This document shows positions 37,496-49,866 of a stretch of 64,000 nucleotides of DNA, piece by piece. Source of the DNA: Hymenopus coronatus (Eukaryota > Arthropoda > Insecta > Mantodea > Hymenopodidae); NCBI GenBank assembly GCA_030762935.1, contig CM060899.1, forward strand, positions 16,041,001 to 16,105,000, written 5' to 3'. Made by a program: the position numbers and the translations under genes. Position 1 is the stretch's first letter. Every line of letters starts with the position of its first letter. Under the pieces are notes generated by a model that was not told the DNA's origin, did not search any database, and saw only the letters and a list, made by a program, of their open reading frames with translations.

Positions 37496-39829
37496 CTGTA
37501 ACAATATACAAGAGTATAGCTTCAAACAATCATTACTTGCACATACAGTTATTTTTAAATTCATATAAAGCATCCCTTTGCAGAAACAAAGATTTGATAT
37601 TACATCATGTACCAATAGGTTGAGAGAAAACCGAGTTATGGAGTCAGCAGTTGGATCTAAATATATTATTTGGTTTAAAGGAAGAACTGAAAAAAAGGCA
37701 TGTTTAGTAAAGGTAAATCTCAATACATGCTTCACATTTGAAAATCTCAGGTGATATATTCAGTGACAAATTTACATATACAGTTAAACCCCAAAATTAT
37801 ACTCTTTCAATACACTGTAGCTTAAATGCACAATAATCAGCACAGCACTACACATGGGATATGATTTATTAGGTATGAAAAAGCAATTTTGACACAATTT
37901 AATAGGCAATACAATATAATAAATATTTTGGGTGTAGTACAGACAAAATAAAGAGCAACAGATCATTTCTTTTGAAAAAATCTTTGATTGTAGATTGCTG
38001 TCACTCTTACTGCTAATTATTACATTTACAGTCTGCCATTTTGTACTACTGTACGATAACTTACTAGATACTGTTCAGAATTCAAAGAAAGACTATAGTG
38101 TATGAGGTTTATGTTTACACATGGCAATTTTTCAGCTACCTAACCTCGGATGGAGTGCATTAATGATGGCCCAAGTGGCATAAAATCCTATCAATTTCCT
38201 TCAATGCCTCTCACTATCACATCAGCTGCACTTGTTTTCTGGCAGTGAAATATGGAAAATATACTGATTTTCACCATACTTGCTTTGCTAGCTTTTGTAT
38301 TTTTCCAAACAGGTGTTAGGAAACAAGGGAAATCTTTGAAATCAGAGATTGAGACAAGGCAGTTGAGGATTGCTAACGGCCATGCAGAATATATGCTAAC
38401 TTCATCTACTTACCATGTTACAAGTTAAAGCAAATACAATAAAAGGATAAACCATTGTAGCAAGAAACCTTTTGAAAGTGTAAATTCCTTTCAAGAAAAA
38501 GTACTGTTAATAGTGAGATAATCCCAACCATAAAGGTTTTCTTGGTAAAGCGCTCAAGCCCTTGACTGCTGAGTACTATTAAACTACATATTTTCTCATC
38601 ATACTCTTAAAACATTCAAAATTTTGAAATTTATTTACAGTATTTGTATTTATTCACTAAAATGCATTTGGAAGTGTTAAAGGGGGTAAAATCATGCAGT
38701 ATTAATATAGAACATCCAGAGACTTCACAAATAGAGCATGATGAACAGGATAACATTATATATTCGGGAGTGTATTTATGGGGTTTTACTGTACTAGTAT
38801 TCACACAAAGAGTTAAGTCCATTCAAAATGACAAGCAAGCACAGATGAAGCGTAAATAAAAGACTGTTTCAAAATAACTAAATGGTCATATAGAATCACG
38901 TAAAAACTTCAAATTCCATAGAGCACAGAGGAAAAATCCTGCTTTTCTCCACACACTGCCCACTTATGAACAATGGAAGATTCTATTCAATCTACTTTAC
39001 AATCACGGTGCTCCTCCATTTCACCATGCTACACCAGACACTGATTTATTGTTTGCTTGGCAAAACACTGTTTATGTTACATTTATTTATAAGAAGGAAT
39101 GCATTTTCCTGTTTCACATTATTGGTTATGTCTTTCAATGTCAAACTTAATACACTAAGAGTAAATTTTCAGATGCAATTACAATTTACAAGTATGTGCC
39201 ACTGTGTGTTAAGCCAAATGTTTCACTATGAATGGAACTTCCTGTTGTGTCACACATACATATATTATAGTTGTGTTGTGCAATGTAACTAAATATATGT
39301 ATATGCAATAAAATCTGATGTGTTCCATTCACATGACTTTCTATACATCTCTGCAACAAATTATTGTTAAAAAGCTTATGCTTCTATTTACTTCATCCTA
39401 ATAGAGAAAAAATCAGCAGATATAGTCCTATTACTTGCTTCCTTGTAAGTAGAAGTGAAATAAGGGAGTACTATTGGTTAGTGATAGTCAAAAGTTGGTT
39501 GCTCTGTGACTGACGTTCCTTTGTTTGTATGGACTGGAATTGTTAAATTCCTGTATGGGAAAAGTATCTTTTTTAAAGTTGAAACCAAAACCAAGGAGTA
39601 TCTCAAAAAACAATCAACTCCACGAAAAATATGTATATAAGATAAATTGTGTCTTCTAAGGTGCTCTACATTTTTTGTGTTGTAAGTTTTTGTCCATCTC
39701 TTACGGTTTAGCAGTTATGCAAAATTCCATAAAATTCATTCAGAATAAAGTAGTCTTCAGAGGCTATGTCCAGAAAATTCAAGTTATATATTTTATTTGC
39801 TGTGTAAATATCTTTAATATATGAAAGTT

Positions 39830-40140
39830 TAATCAATATTATTAGAGCCAATTTTGAGAAAATCAAAATTTTTGAAAAAAGTTCCATGTAAAGGGTTGTT
39901 TGGGGTGGGGGCATTTTTCTCAAAATCTTTATGTTGCATCCCTGGAAGATACCAAACTTAAATACCAACTTTGGTACTTTACCGACTTTTCGTTTTTGAG
40001 CTATCGTGTTCACAGACACATGGACACACACAGACCTTTTTCTGAAAATGCTTTTTTTTGAAAACAGGGGACCCTAAAACATATATTTCTGGTGAAATCT
40101 CAGTATCAAATTTTTGGGTGGAGTGCAATACCTGCTCTTT
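39830..40140 (+). repeat. Unclassified dispersed repeat, copy 1
   Basis: The stretch matches, on the opposite strand, the copy at 63130-63410. Shared blocks include TTTTGAGAAAATCAAA, CTGGAAGATAC followed by AAATAC, and GACCTTTTTCT followed by a later TATTTCTGGT. No coding capacity is visible. It could be the untranslated part of a LINE or DNA transposon. Confidence 0.7.
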
Positions 40141-40189
40141 ATACTATGTATATAGTACATATAGAGAAAGTAAAAAATGTATCAAGCTG

Positions 40190-41122
40190 CAAGATGGCTG
40201 ATGAAATGGCAAAAGATATAAATGCACAGAAAAAACTCTTATTAAGTTAAGGTAACTGGAACCCCATTTTTTGTTCGGAATCAAAGCTATGCTGATGTCA
40301 CTCAATCTGAACAAAGTAGACACAATTATATCATTTATGAAAGAAGTGGCTCCATAAATTGAAATAGACAGTAATCCTAGATCAACAGCATAACATCATA
40401 TTATCACAAACATTAAAGGAACAACTATGGAAGAATAATTAAATTCAAAACTACCATCCTTAATGAACGAAGAAAGTGAAAACATTTCATTTGAAAGCAC
40501 CAATAGAAAGAAAACCAATGACTTTACTATTACTAACAGTGTGTTATTGTCAAAACTTACAAAAGGGAATGTGGCAGAGATAAAAGCTGTTTTGACCATA
40601 GACTAATTACATACATTGTAAGCCACAAAACAGGCCATACAACAGAATTTGAATTCCAAACAATAAAATATGTAGTAATTGATAATACACTACACAAGTT
40701 TGAAAATACACTACAAATAGAAGCAATCAATAATTTACTTAACACAAATAGCAATTTAAAAGATACAGATGAAGAACACAGCACATTAGTGAACATGAAA
40801 ATGAAGCAGTTTGAAAAAAAATTAAAAGAGCAATAAATAAGCACTTTAGAAAATGTGATATATTAAAGAATATGACAGAAAATTTGTGCCTTGGTGGACA
40901 AAAACAATGACAATTATGAGGAAAAGAACTAATGTGCTATCAAAATGTTATCAAAAGACGAAGCAAAATTAAACCCTTAGGGGAGAGCAAAAAAAAAAAA
41001 AAATTCTACACAACAAAAATGTACAAGAGAAGAATAAGAAAAGAAAAAATAGAATTTGGAAGCAATATTTGTCAAGTAGCCAATGGCAAAACAGTAAAAA
41101 ACTACAATTATCAACCTTTATG
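40190..41122 (+). pseudogene. LINE ORF1 relic (first part of an interrupted element)
   Basis: The + strand reads TPFFVRNQSYADVTQSE near 40265-40310, then VLLSKLTKGNVAEIKAVLT near 40540-40600 in another frame, and a Lys-rich tail ending NGKTVKNYNYQPL at 41122. A SYADVT-type motif is common in ORF1 proteins of jockey/R1-like LINEs. The frame breaks several times. Together with 43010-43730 and 45004-45851 it looks like one old element cut apart by later insertions, though the endonuclease part is missing. Confidence 0.55.
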
Positions 41123-41416
41123 ATACAGGGTGGTTCAGTCAAATTGTCAAGAGACCTTAGGCTACATGCTGATGCACTTTATACCAGAGGACCAGGAAAA
41201 AGATGACCATTACCATAAAATTATAAGGAGAATAATTAGCACACAAATGACAATGTAAATGATCAGGATTTGACTCACAGAGAAATAAAAGATATTTTAA
41301 GTATGTATGTAAGAAAATGAATGTAAGAAAATCTCTGGGAGGTGGGATTACAAGTAAAAAATAGCATGTTATTTATGGATGCTCTTAACTGCTGTGGTTC
41401 TCAGCGTCCCATTCTA

Positions 41417-42714
41417 CGAGGGCCGTTCAGAAAGTAGCCTCCGGTTGACTGCAAGAAATTCACTAAGTTAAATAAAAATATTTCAATATATACATCTTAC
41501 GACTACATCTTTGCACTATTTTTCTACATAGTTTCCATAACGATTGAGGCACTTATCGTATCTGTTCACAAGCTTTGAAATTCCTTCTGCATAAAAATCA
41601 CCCGCTTGTGCCTGGAGCCAGCCTGTGACCGCATCTTTGAGCTCTTCGTCGTCATCAAACCGCTGGGACCCGAGCCATTTCTTCATATGCATGAAGAGGT
41701 GATAATCGCTTGGCGCAAGATCTGGGCTGTAAGGTGGATGGTTGACAACGTCCCACTTGAAGGACTCAAGAAGGGCTGTTGTTCTGCGAGCAGAGTGAGG
41801 ACGGGCGTTATCGTGCAAAAAAACGATACCGGGAAGTCAGCATACCACGGCGTTTGTTCTGTATAGCCCGTCGTAATTGTTTTAGTGTTTCACAGTACAC
41901 GTCTTGATTAATGGTCATCCCACGTTCCATGAATTCAACCAACAACACTCCTTTTGCATCCCAAAACACCGTTGCCATCAATTTTCGGGCAGAAAAATCT
42001 TGCCGGGCTTTTATTGGTTTGGTAGGCAAATTTGAATGTGCCCACATATTTGATTGTTCTTTTGCCTCAGGGTTCACGTACTTAATCCAGGTTTCGTCCC
42101 CGATCACGATTCTGTTTAACAATGGTTCACCTTCGGCCTCATAACGTGACAGAAAGTCTAATGCAGAGGCCATTCTTTGAGTTTTGTGGTGGTCGGTAAG
42201 AATTTTGGGCTGTCACTATCTCGTACAAGAGAGTCTTAGAAATCCGTGGAAAATCAGTAGACAACTCCGACATTGTGAAACGTCGGTTTTCACGAACTTT
42301 TGCATCAATTGTCTGAACGAGTTCGTCCGTGACCAATGATGGTCTACCACTCCTCTCTTCATCATGAACGTTTTCTCGTCCACTTTTAAATAAACGTACC
42401 CATTCACGGACCACTCCTTCACTCATAACTCTTGGTCCGTACACAGCACAAAGCTCACGATGAATAGCTGCTGCAGAATATCCTTTGGCTGTAAAAAACC
42501 TTATAACAGCACGCACTTCACATTTGGCGGGGTTTTCTATTGCAGTACACATTTCAAACGGCCACAAACACTAAACTAGCGCAGGTACGACTTTCATTCG
42601 ACCACGGCTTGATGCCAACTGACCTGCTGAGTGCGTGAATGCACAGATGGCGTCGCTACTCCCCCCACTACCCGCACTGTGACCGATCGGAGGTTACTTT
42701 CTGAGCGGCCCTCG
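41417..42714 (-). mobile_element. Mariner element 3 (1298 bp), nearly full length
   Basis: The ends CGAGGGCCGTTCAGAAAG and CGAGGGCCGCTCAGAAAG (right end reverse-complemented) are flanked by TA at 41415-41416 and 42715-42716. The length is standard for mariner. It sits inside a SINE, so it inserted later. Confidence 0.95.
41516..42552 (-). pseudogene. Mariner transposase (element 3), frameshifted
   Basis: This would be about 345 residues. It starts MCTAIENPAKCEVRAV with two helix-turn-helix regions (a GRPS block in between) and a catalytic domain. The catalytic residues are all present: GDETW for the first Asp, HDNARPH for the second and SPDLAPSDYHLF for the third, with 34 residues between the second and third (D34D). 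It ends NYVEK. The frame shifts near 42170 and again near 41815, so this copy is inactive, but little else is damaged, which points to a fairly recent insertion. Confidence 0.92.
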
Positions 42715-43009
42715 TAAATTGGGCATGAAATACCGCTTAACTTTGCTCAGAGGCCTCTCTATCAGGCTTGAGGTTCTTTTACAAGCCGTAAATCTGCGAC
42801 ACGAGACCAACAGCTTTACTTCCCTTCCGAAGGAAGCCATGCTAAGGATTTTTACACCTGAAAAAATCCATTGTCCTCCGCTGCGTCTGAACCCGTAACC
42901 TTGGGTATATGAAGTTAGCATGGTAACCACTACACCACGGAGGGCAACGTTTAAAGTAAAATTAAACTCCAATGGTTTGATGTATTTTCAAAATATACAA
43001 TTGCAATAT

Positions 43010-43730
43010 ACACTTGTCTAAAAAAGGAAAAATTGGAAAACAATTAATAATAGCCATTCAGAAACCAGGAAAGGAGAAAATTGCAGAAGTAACAAAATTT
43101 CGGTTAATCAGTCTACTAAATACAGAAGATAAACTATTAGAGAGTATTTTAATTGATAAAACAATGTAACACACTCACTCACAGAACTTAATGAATAACA
43201 ACCAATTTTGATTCTCTCCACAAACAAGGACTATAGATGCAGCAATAACAGTAAAAAGATACACAAAAGAAAACCTGGAAACTGCCCAACAAATAGTTTT
43301 AACCAGCCTTGATATTAAGGGCGCACTTGATGCATTCTGGTGGCCCAGTATATTGAACACTTTGAGGAAATTTACTGTGCAAGTAACTTGTATTACCTTG
43401 CAAAAACCTATTTCAGCAACATAAGTGCAGTACTTTCAGTTAATGACTAAAAATTGAGAAGAATGTCATTAAGTGATATCCTTATAGATCCTACTACAGA
43501 CCATGATTCTGGAATTTGTAATATAATTTGCTCTTGAACACAGAATACTCAAACCATATAAAGATAGCATTTGCAGATGATCAATTAGTAATAGAAAATG
43601 GTAAAGTAAACATGGAAGCTGAAAACTACAACAATGCAGACCTCAAAAAGATTGAAATTTGGACAAAGAATAATAAAACTACATTCAACAAACAGAAGTC
43701 AAAAACTATGCTAAAGGGAAAGGGATAACA
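43010..43730 (+). pseudogene. LINE ORF2 relic, reverse transcriptase part
   Basis: Broken frames read IAIQKPGKEK and an FRLISLLNTEDKLLE block near 43060-43140. An SLDIKGALDAFWWP segment follows near 43300, then KIAFADDQLVI near 43560, which is the FADD polymerase motif. A KKIEIWTKNNKTTFN stretch closes it. A mariner interrupts just after this point. The family is a jockey/R1-type non-LTR element. Stops make it inactive. Confidence 0.75.
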
Positions 43731-43732
43731 TA

Positions 43733-45001
43733 ACAGTAGATCGAAAAGTAACACACAATAATTCTTTTACAGAAAAGTTTAATGGTTAAAAAAACAAATA
43801 AAAATTCACAGATGAACTTACTCCTTTTATCTACTTTAAGACATTGTCACCAACATCCTCAACACATTTATCCCATCGTAATACCAGTTTCAATATATTC
43901 TATTTCCCTGGAGTCTGTGGACTGCTGATTTCACTTCCACATACATCGCAAAGCATTGGCTGGCCAGGTATTACTTCATGGGACCAAACAGATGAAAGTC
44001 CAACCACACAACATCCGGCTCTATGATGGACACTGGAGCACCTCTCAAACAAATTTGGTGATTTTCTGATGAACAGCAGCAGAAACATGGGGGCGAGCAT
44101 TATCATGAATAGGTTTGAATCGTCAAAATTAACGTAGCATTTGTCATGAAGGGAATGAGGCAACTTCACCATAGTTTTAATGTAGGTTGCAGCACACACA
44201 GGGGTCCCATATTCAGCAAAGTTCACCAATAAAACACCATGCATATCCCATAACTCTGTCACAAGCACTTTTCTAGCAGGTTGAGTCACTCTGAATGTTT
44301 TCTTTACCAAGGAACCAGTATGCTTCCACTCCATATGTGTCTGTTTTGTTTCGGGCAAGTAGTGGCATGCCCAACACTCATCATCCACCATGACAATTTC
44401 TTTCAGAAAGCCATGCCCTTTTGCAGTGTACCACGTTAAGTGATCCAAGCTTGTCATCATTTGCTGGCACTTGTAATTCTCTGTCTGGTTCTTAGGCACC
44501 CAGCGAGCACTAACTTTAGGAAATTTCAATATGCCATGAACAGAATTGTATACTGCACCATAGAAAATGTTGAACAGTTGCGAGAAGGTTTGCGGTTATA
44601 CATACCAGTTATTCAAAATAATTGCTGCTGCAATACCTCTGTCATTCTGTGGGATTGCAACTGTTACGAGTCTTCCTGAGCAAGGCGAATCACTAAGGTT
44701 CACACAGCCCTCTTGGAAGAATATACACCATCTTATATCACAATCATCCTCATACATGCCACGCATGTCCCTGTGAATTACACACAGTTTGTGCCCTTTG
44801 GCAGCACAGCTCATTGCTCTTCACACACTAACATGCACACTATCTTTGTTACATAGTTCACACTTCTCTTGATAGAGCTGCACATGAAACAAAAAATACC
44901 CTTTGTAGAGAAAACTTCAAACTATAGCTTTGTGAAATTGCAACATTTCAGCTGCAATACCAAGGTAGAAAAAAATGACTGTGTTACTTTTTGATCTGAC
45001 C
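43733..45001 (-). mobile_element. Mariner element 4 (about 1.27 kb), decayed
   Basis: Inverted ends AGATCGAAAAGTAACAC and, from the right, AGATCAAAAAGTAACAC lie near TA dinucleotides. The exact outer edges are uncertain by a few bases. The element splits a LINE reverse transcriptase, whose two halves lie directly on either side. Confidence 0.85.
43850..44814 (-). pseudogene. Mariner transposase relic (element 4)
   Basis: It starts near MSCAAKGHKLCVIHRDM. It contains an EGCVNLSDSPCSGRLVT block, KVSARWVPKN near 44500, and VDDECWACHYLPETKQTHM with the first catalytic Asp region, then MHGVLLVNF. After SNLFMI the frame is lost over the second and third Asp regions. Several stops and shifts make it dead. 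Confidence 0.8.
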
Positions 45002-45003
45002 TA

Positions 45004-45851
45004 TACTATCTTTATCAGCAATAAACAAATAGAGCAACTCAAATACTTAGAGATAATTATTGACAAGAATTTTACATTCAAAAATCACATTGAAATTGTG
45101 ACAGAGAATATTATTAAATTGATAAATACGTTATCCACAACTGAGACACTGATTGGAGAGCAAAACACTAGACTCTAAAACTGTGTACAAATGTGGAGTT
45201 TTGCCATTACTTTCTTATGCATCTATTGAAAGAAATGGAAATAAGTTTATAAGAGCACAAAGGAAAAGAAATATTAAAATAGCTAAAACATTCAGGTCCA
45301 CATCTACTGAAGCACCCTTGTTTTAACAGGTCTTACACCCGTAACACTTAAACTAAAGGAAATTGCCAATGAATACAAACTATTAAAAGAGAGCAATAAT
45401 ATGAACTTAGATAAACCTGGAATATAAGAAATGGCCACCTTCAGCAGCCTTCCCAACAATATACAATGGCAGTAAAACTGAAAAAGTAGTTGACTCTGGA
45501 ACAGCAATCTATTATAGGAATAAATTGAAATAGCAACTTAAACGCAAATTAAGCAAACAATACTTCAGCAACAATTTGCCATTTTGAAAGCTCTGGAGCA
45601 TGTGAAAAATAATTAACTCATGAACGAGATTAACAAAAGTGCAGCAATATACTCAGATAGCAAATCCACAATCAACAGTATTAGAAAAACAAAACTGGAA
45701 AATAGATATAGGGTGGTTCCAAGCACTCATAGGGATACACAGTAATGAAATCACAGACCAGCTGGCTAAGAAGAACAATATTGCTATAAGAATTCCAAAG
45801 AATGAAACATTTGCACACTTAGGAATTATAGCCATGTACTATGGCAGATAA
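45004..45851 (+). pseudogene. LINE ORF2 relic, 3' part with RNase H-like end
   Basis: It resumes directly after mariner 4 with SNKQIEQLKYLEIIIDKNFT, the block that follows the FADD motif in jockey/R1-type elements. Near 45640 it reads AIYSDSKSTINSI, and near 45735 GIHSNEITDQLAKKNN, both RNase H motifs, in different frames. It is inactive. Confidence 0.75.
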
Positions 45852-45922
45852 ACTGTATTACATCATTCCAGTATTTTATCAGTAATACTTATAAGAATAA
45901 CCAAAAATTCTACCAAACTTAC

Positions 45923-46339
45923 CTTAATATTATAGCAAACAGATGAAGTTTCTGTTTCCGGCCACCAAGGTTCTTCTTTAATTTCTATTTTGTTATCCAC
46001 TTCATGATCAATGTTGTATTCCTTAACGGTCATCACAGCTTCCTCTGTATGGAATTCTCTCGGTTTTGGTGAACTAATTTCTCTTTTAGTATCTATACTG
46101 CATGCAACAGTTTCACACATAACCTGTCTAATAAAATATTTGGTAAAAGATGCTCCCTCTGGTACAAGAGTCTCTGATTTAATTTCTGTTTTGAATTCTA
46201 TGCCACAATCATTGTCCAGAAGCCCAGTATTATTGTTTGTATTCACTGTAACATTTTTTATAACAAACTCGCTCTCATTCTGTGAGGCTACATTGTCTGA
46301 GAGAGGATCCTCTTCTCTGATTTCTATATTAGTATTCAT
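45923..46339 (-). CDS. Zinc-finger gene B, coding exon 1 (acidic N-terminus with SUMO-type motifs)
   Basis: This exon encodes residues 1-139 of a predicted 672-aa protein. It begins MNTNIEIREEDPLSDNVASQ and ends SSVCYNIK before a GTAAGT donor in phase 0. It aligns with exon 1 of gene A along its length: the IREE/IKEE start, an IKSE in the middle, and KIEIKEEPWWPETETSSVC at the end against KIKEEPWWLEAETSSVC in gene A. The middle third has diverged and lost the triple repeat seen in gene A. The acceptor TTTCTCCACAG ends at 46358, and the frame is open from it to the ATG, so an upstream exon must exist. I chose the Met that matches gene A. Confidence 0.85.
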
Positions 46340-46357
46340 TTCACAACTGCTGCAAAT

Positions 46358-49300
46358 CTGTGGAGAAAGGCACACATTATGTATGTCATTAAATATTATT
46401 TTAACCATTAGATTCTTTGAATTCAGTAACTTTTGTTCAAACTACCTCACACACCTCCATTGTTCTCATAAACAAGCAAGCTTTGTAGGAAAATTTATTC
46501 AAACTTTAAGCATTCTATGCCATGTCCAGGACTAAAACAATGGATGTTGCCAATACTATGACCATTCCAGGTACCAATTTCAGATAAATGCACAAACATT
46601 AAACCTTCTCATCTGATTAAAAAGGATCAGTTAACTTTCAAGACAGTCAATACCAAATATACTTCAAAAGCAACTGGCAATGTTGCAGGTGCTTTATAAT
46701 TAATGGTTATTAATGTAAATTTGTATTTACAGAAAAATTAGCCATAATAATGGTTAACTACAAAGCACATACAGCATTCTAAGTCAAGTATGATATCTCT
46801 GTATTTAATGTTAGTTTTAAGGTTTACTACATACTTATATTAATGGGAAGGTATAATGCTTGTACAGGCAGCTTATCATGGCAGAAAGCGATAAGAACAT
46901 TGGCTCAGAGTGTCTAAGTGATTTGATTCCCAGTTGTGGAATTGAATTTTTCAAGTTTTCAGTTTAGTACCTAAACATAACTTGGCATTAAGAATAATTT
47001 GGTGGTGTCTGGTGCAAGGAGCGTAAATATAAATTTTCAATCAGCAATTTCAGATTATTTTCACAAACTGTTTTATATTTCAGTAACTTTACTGGCACCA
47101 AGGTTTAGGTTAACTATCAGTTTGATAACTGAAAGCTCTTTACAACTAAGATTGGCTTTCTTTGCTTCATTCTGAAAATATAACATGACGTATGTAAAAT
47201 GTAATTTTTGGGATTACATCCATTTCTCCAGCACTAACAAATTATCAAAATTATCAAAAGCATATTTTCTGTGAGGTTGGCTCTAGCACTGAAATTAAGT
47301 ATAGTCATCCAATTCTGAATATTTCAATGTTTCATTTTTAGTAAGAATGCAGCTAACAGATTCATCAAAATTATCAAAATTAGTTATATGTCATAAACAT
47401 GCTAGAATATTAGCATCCTCTTCTGGATCTCATTTAAAATAACTGTTTTACCTGATTTACTTTATTCACATTAATTTGTAATTATTCAGAAGCTGGAATG
47501 TTCAAAAATATAAATGAAATGTATTACCTACAGGTGGATTGCTTTATCCTGATTATGGTATTACCAATTTTCTTTTTTGTAAAGCTCATAAGTGAGATGA
47601 TATGTTGATATATGCACTGTAATTTACAGTTAGCTTTAGAACATGTAGGAGGTGAACATAGCAAGGCAGTGCATCTAAAGGAGATGCATCTTTTCTAGAT
47701 TTAATCTGAGGATGCTTAGGTTTAGTGAGTGTGTATATGAAACAATTAGTATGACATAAGCAGCAACAACAACAGTTTGTGGCTCAGTGGCTAACAATAA
47801 GTTAACTGTTATTTACAAACATCATATTAACATCTAACTCTGTAATGGAGCCCTTTTTAGAAATGAAACAGGTAGAAATGTAAATTAGCACAAAACAAAT
47901 GAACTTTGTCAATTGTTTCAAGCAATCTAGCCACTGTAAAATACATTATTTTATAACAGCTCAAAATTAGATGACCTATATTTTAGTTTTCTGAAAGTTA
48001 GGGCATAAACTTTAGTTGTGGACTTCTACTAGTATGTTTTTGTCCATCCTCCCATACACTTCAAAGGTTTATTGATACATTTAAAGTGCATGTCAAAAAT
48101 TATAAAAAAAAATTACTCCCAATAAAATTGGTCTAAGACAAACCCAAGATGTAGAGATTTTTGGAAAATAGTTTAGCATTTTGAAATTAAAATCTGATGC
48201 ATTACATTGCATTCACCGCCCCCTGCCCTCCATATAGTAACACTCTAGCAAAAAATGGTTAATCTATTCCTGCTACATCTATCACGATAAATTATTTACT
48301 AGGTATAAAGCCTTTAGTTCTGAAGTTGCCTTATGCTTAATCTGGTAAATATGAGCACTTGCAAAAGGAAAGTGCATAAAACAGTGGTTTTAAAAGAAAA
48401 TTAAAGCACTTAAAATATTTGTAAACTTTCTGTCATTTTAAGACATAGTGAAAGATTGCGATATGTCAACAAAGTACTCTGTTTGGTAACACTGCACATG
48501 CACAAAAGAAATATTCAACTCAACCACATTAAAGAAATCTGCATGATTTTACTTTAAAATACATGCATTAAGAACTCATATGTATGAATCATTAAGTGTA
48601 AGATATGGCCAAGCTCAAAAGTTTGCTACTCGCTCCTTTACTGTCTACTGACATCATACCTGTTATTTGAATTCAGTTCCTTCTCACAAACAAACAAATA
48701 AAAGGGTAGTTTGATAAGTGTGATAAAAAAAGCAACAAATAATGTTTGTTTCATAAACAACTTACTTTACTTCTTGAGAGTTTGCTTTGAGGGATATATA
48801 CCAGGTCCAGCAATCCTCCAACTTTTTATCCTATAGGAAAATTAGGTCCTTTTGAGTGTAGATGTAAGGTTATCTGGGAAAAGAATTTATCACAATTTTT
48901 ATCATGGTACAGAAATTGCATGTATGAAGTATGCTCCAATGATATCTTGAAAACCTGAACAATCTTATTCTGCCTATAGGAGTATATTCAAAACCAAAGG
49001 AAAATTTGAAAATGTGGCTTATTGTGTATAACAACAGTGCTGAAATGTGAAGTTTGTTTTATGCAGTGCTATATGTTAAAAATACAAGCTGAATTTTTAG
49101 TTAAAATGCTCTAGCACAAGCATACTATGTAATAAACTGCCTTAAATTACAGTATATATTAATAGCATGCTTCCCTGAAGTAAAATATTTTTCATATTTT
49201 TATTATGCCATTTATCATTGATTTCCTTAAATATATAAGAAGATTGCTTAAAAGCTCAAAAGAAACAAGGAAAATTGTTTAAAACCTAATGAGGCTAATA

Positions 49301-49776
49301 TAAGATAGTAAAAGGCTAAAACTGCATTTACAAAAGGCTAAAAGTTCAGGCCCTAGTAATAACACAAGATGACTCATATAACAGTACCCACATTCCAAAG
49401 GCATTCACAGTAAGTGGTGTGAATCAACATATTAATCACTAATGACATACTTATAATTTGTGTTGCTATGTATAGAACTTTACTTATACTCAAATAAACA
49501 TTTTCAGATTACAACCGAAAACAGAATTACTTCTCGTAACATAAATATCTTAAGAGTAATAAAATATTTACACACTTATCTGTAATAAAAGTGGAGACCA
49601 CGTACATATATCTGCAGAATCTGCACATTTTGTTTTTAACTCTTTACCTAGTGTGGGCTATTTAAATATTAATCCTCATCCTGGTAGGCAATTTACATCT
49701 TAAATATCTAAATAGATGAAATAATATAACTTATAGAACTGATTATGCGACTTTCCATGCACTACACCGCAGTCTA
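46358..49776. other. 5' flank of zinc-finger gene B, no gene recognised
   Basis: The stretch holds a weak tRNA-derived SINE and otherwise AT-rich DNA with short open frames. The promoter and 5' UTR exon of gene B should lie here or further right, but I could not place them. Confidence 0.45.
46870..46970 (+). mobile_element. SINE family D, copy 2 (decayed)
   Basis: It has a B-box-like TTTGATTCCCAGT followed by TGGAATTGAATTTTTCA, the same junction as the copy at 10691-10866. The A-box side is poor. Confidence 0.4.
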
Positions 49777-49863
49777 TTAACGAGACATGAGTTTTGTGAG
49801 AATCTTGTACGCTTGTCGGTCAAGGTCTCTCCTGCCAGTTTTGCATTCAACTCGATGTACTTG
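49777..49863 (-). CDS. Possible terminal coding exon of an unidentified - strand gene
   Basis: On the - strand an acceptor (TATATGCTTCTTGCAG) is followed in phase 0 by 28 codons and TAA. The peptide reads QVHRVECKTGRRDLDRQAYK and ends ILTKLMSR. The exon is richer in C and G than its surroundings and has several CpG, unlike typical intron here. A second frame is also open but reads less like a protein. The rest of the gene would lie to the right, possibly beyond the window. I do not recognise the protein. Confidence 0.35.
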   Translation of the reverse strand, partial: QVHRVECKTGRRDLDRQAYKILTKLMSR

Positions 49864-49866
49864 CTG

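Larger units (their letters stand above)
41363..42950 (-). mobile_element. SINE family A, copy 2, split by mariner element 3
   Basis: The 3' part lies at 41363-41416 and the 5' part at 42715-42950. The 5' part has a good tRNA-like head on the - strand: CCGTGGTGTAGTGGTTACC as A box and GGGTTCAGACGC as B box. Joining the two parts over a single TA gives the same order as the uninterrupted copies at 34 kb and 63 kb. Confidence 0.88.
37496..45922 (-). other. Intron 1 of zinc-finger gene B
   Basis: The intron is about 8.4 kb. Between 37496 and 39830 I recognise nothing. From 39830 on it is packed with transposon insertions that are listed separately. Confidence 0.7.
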
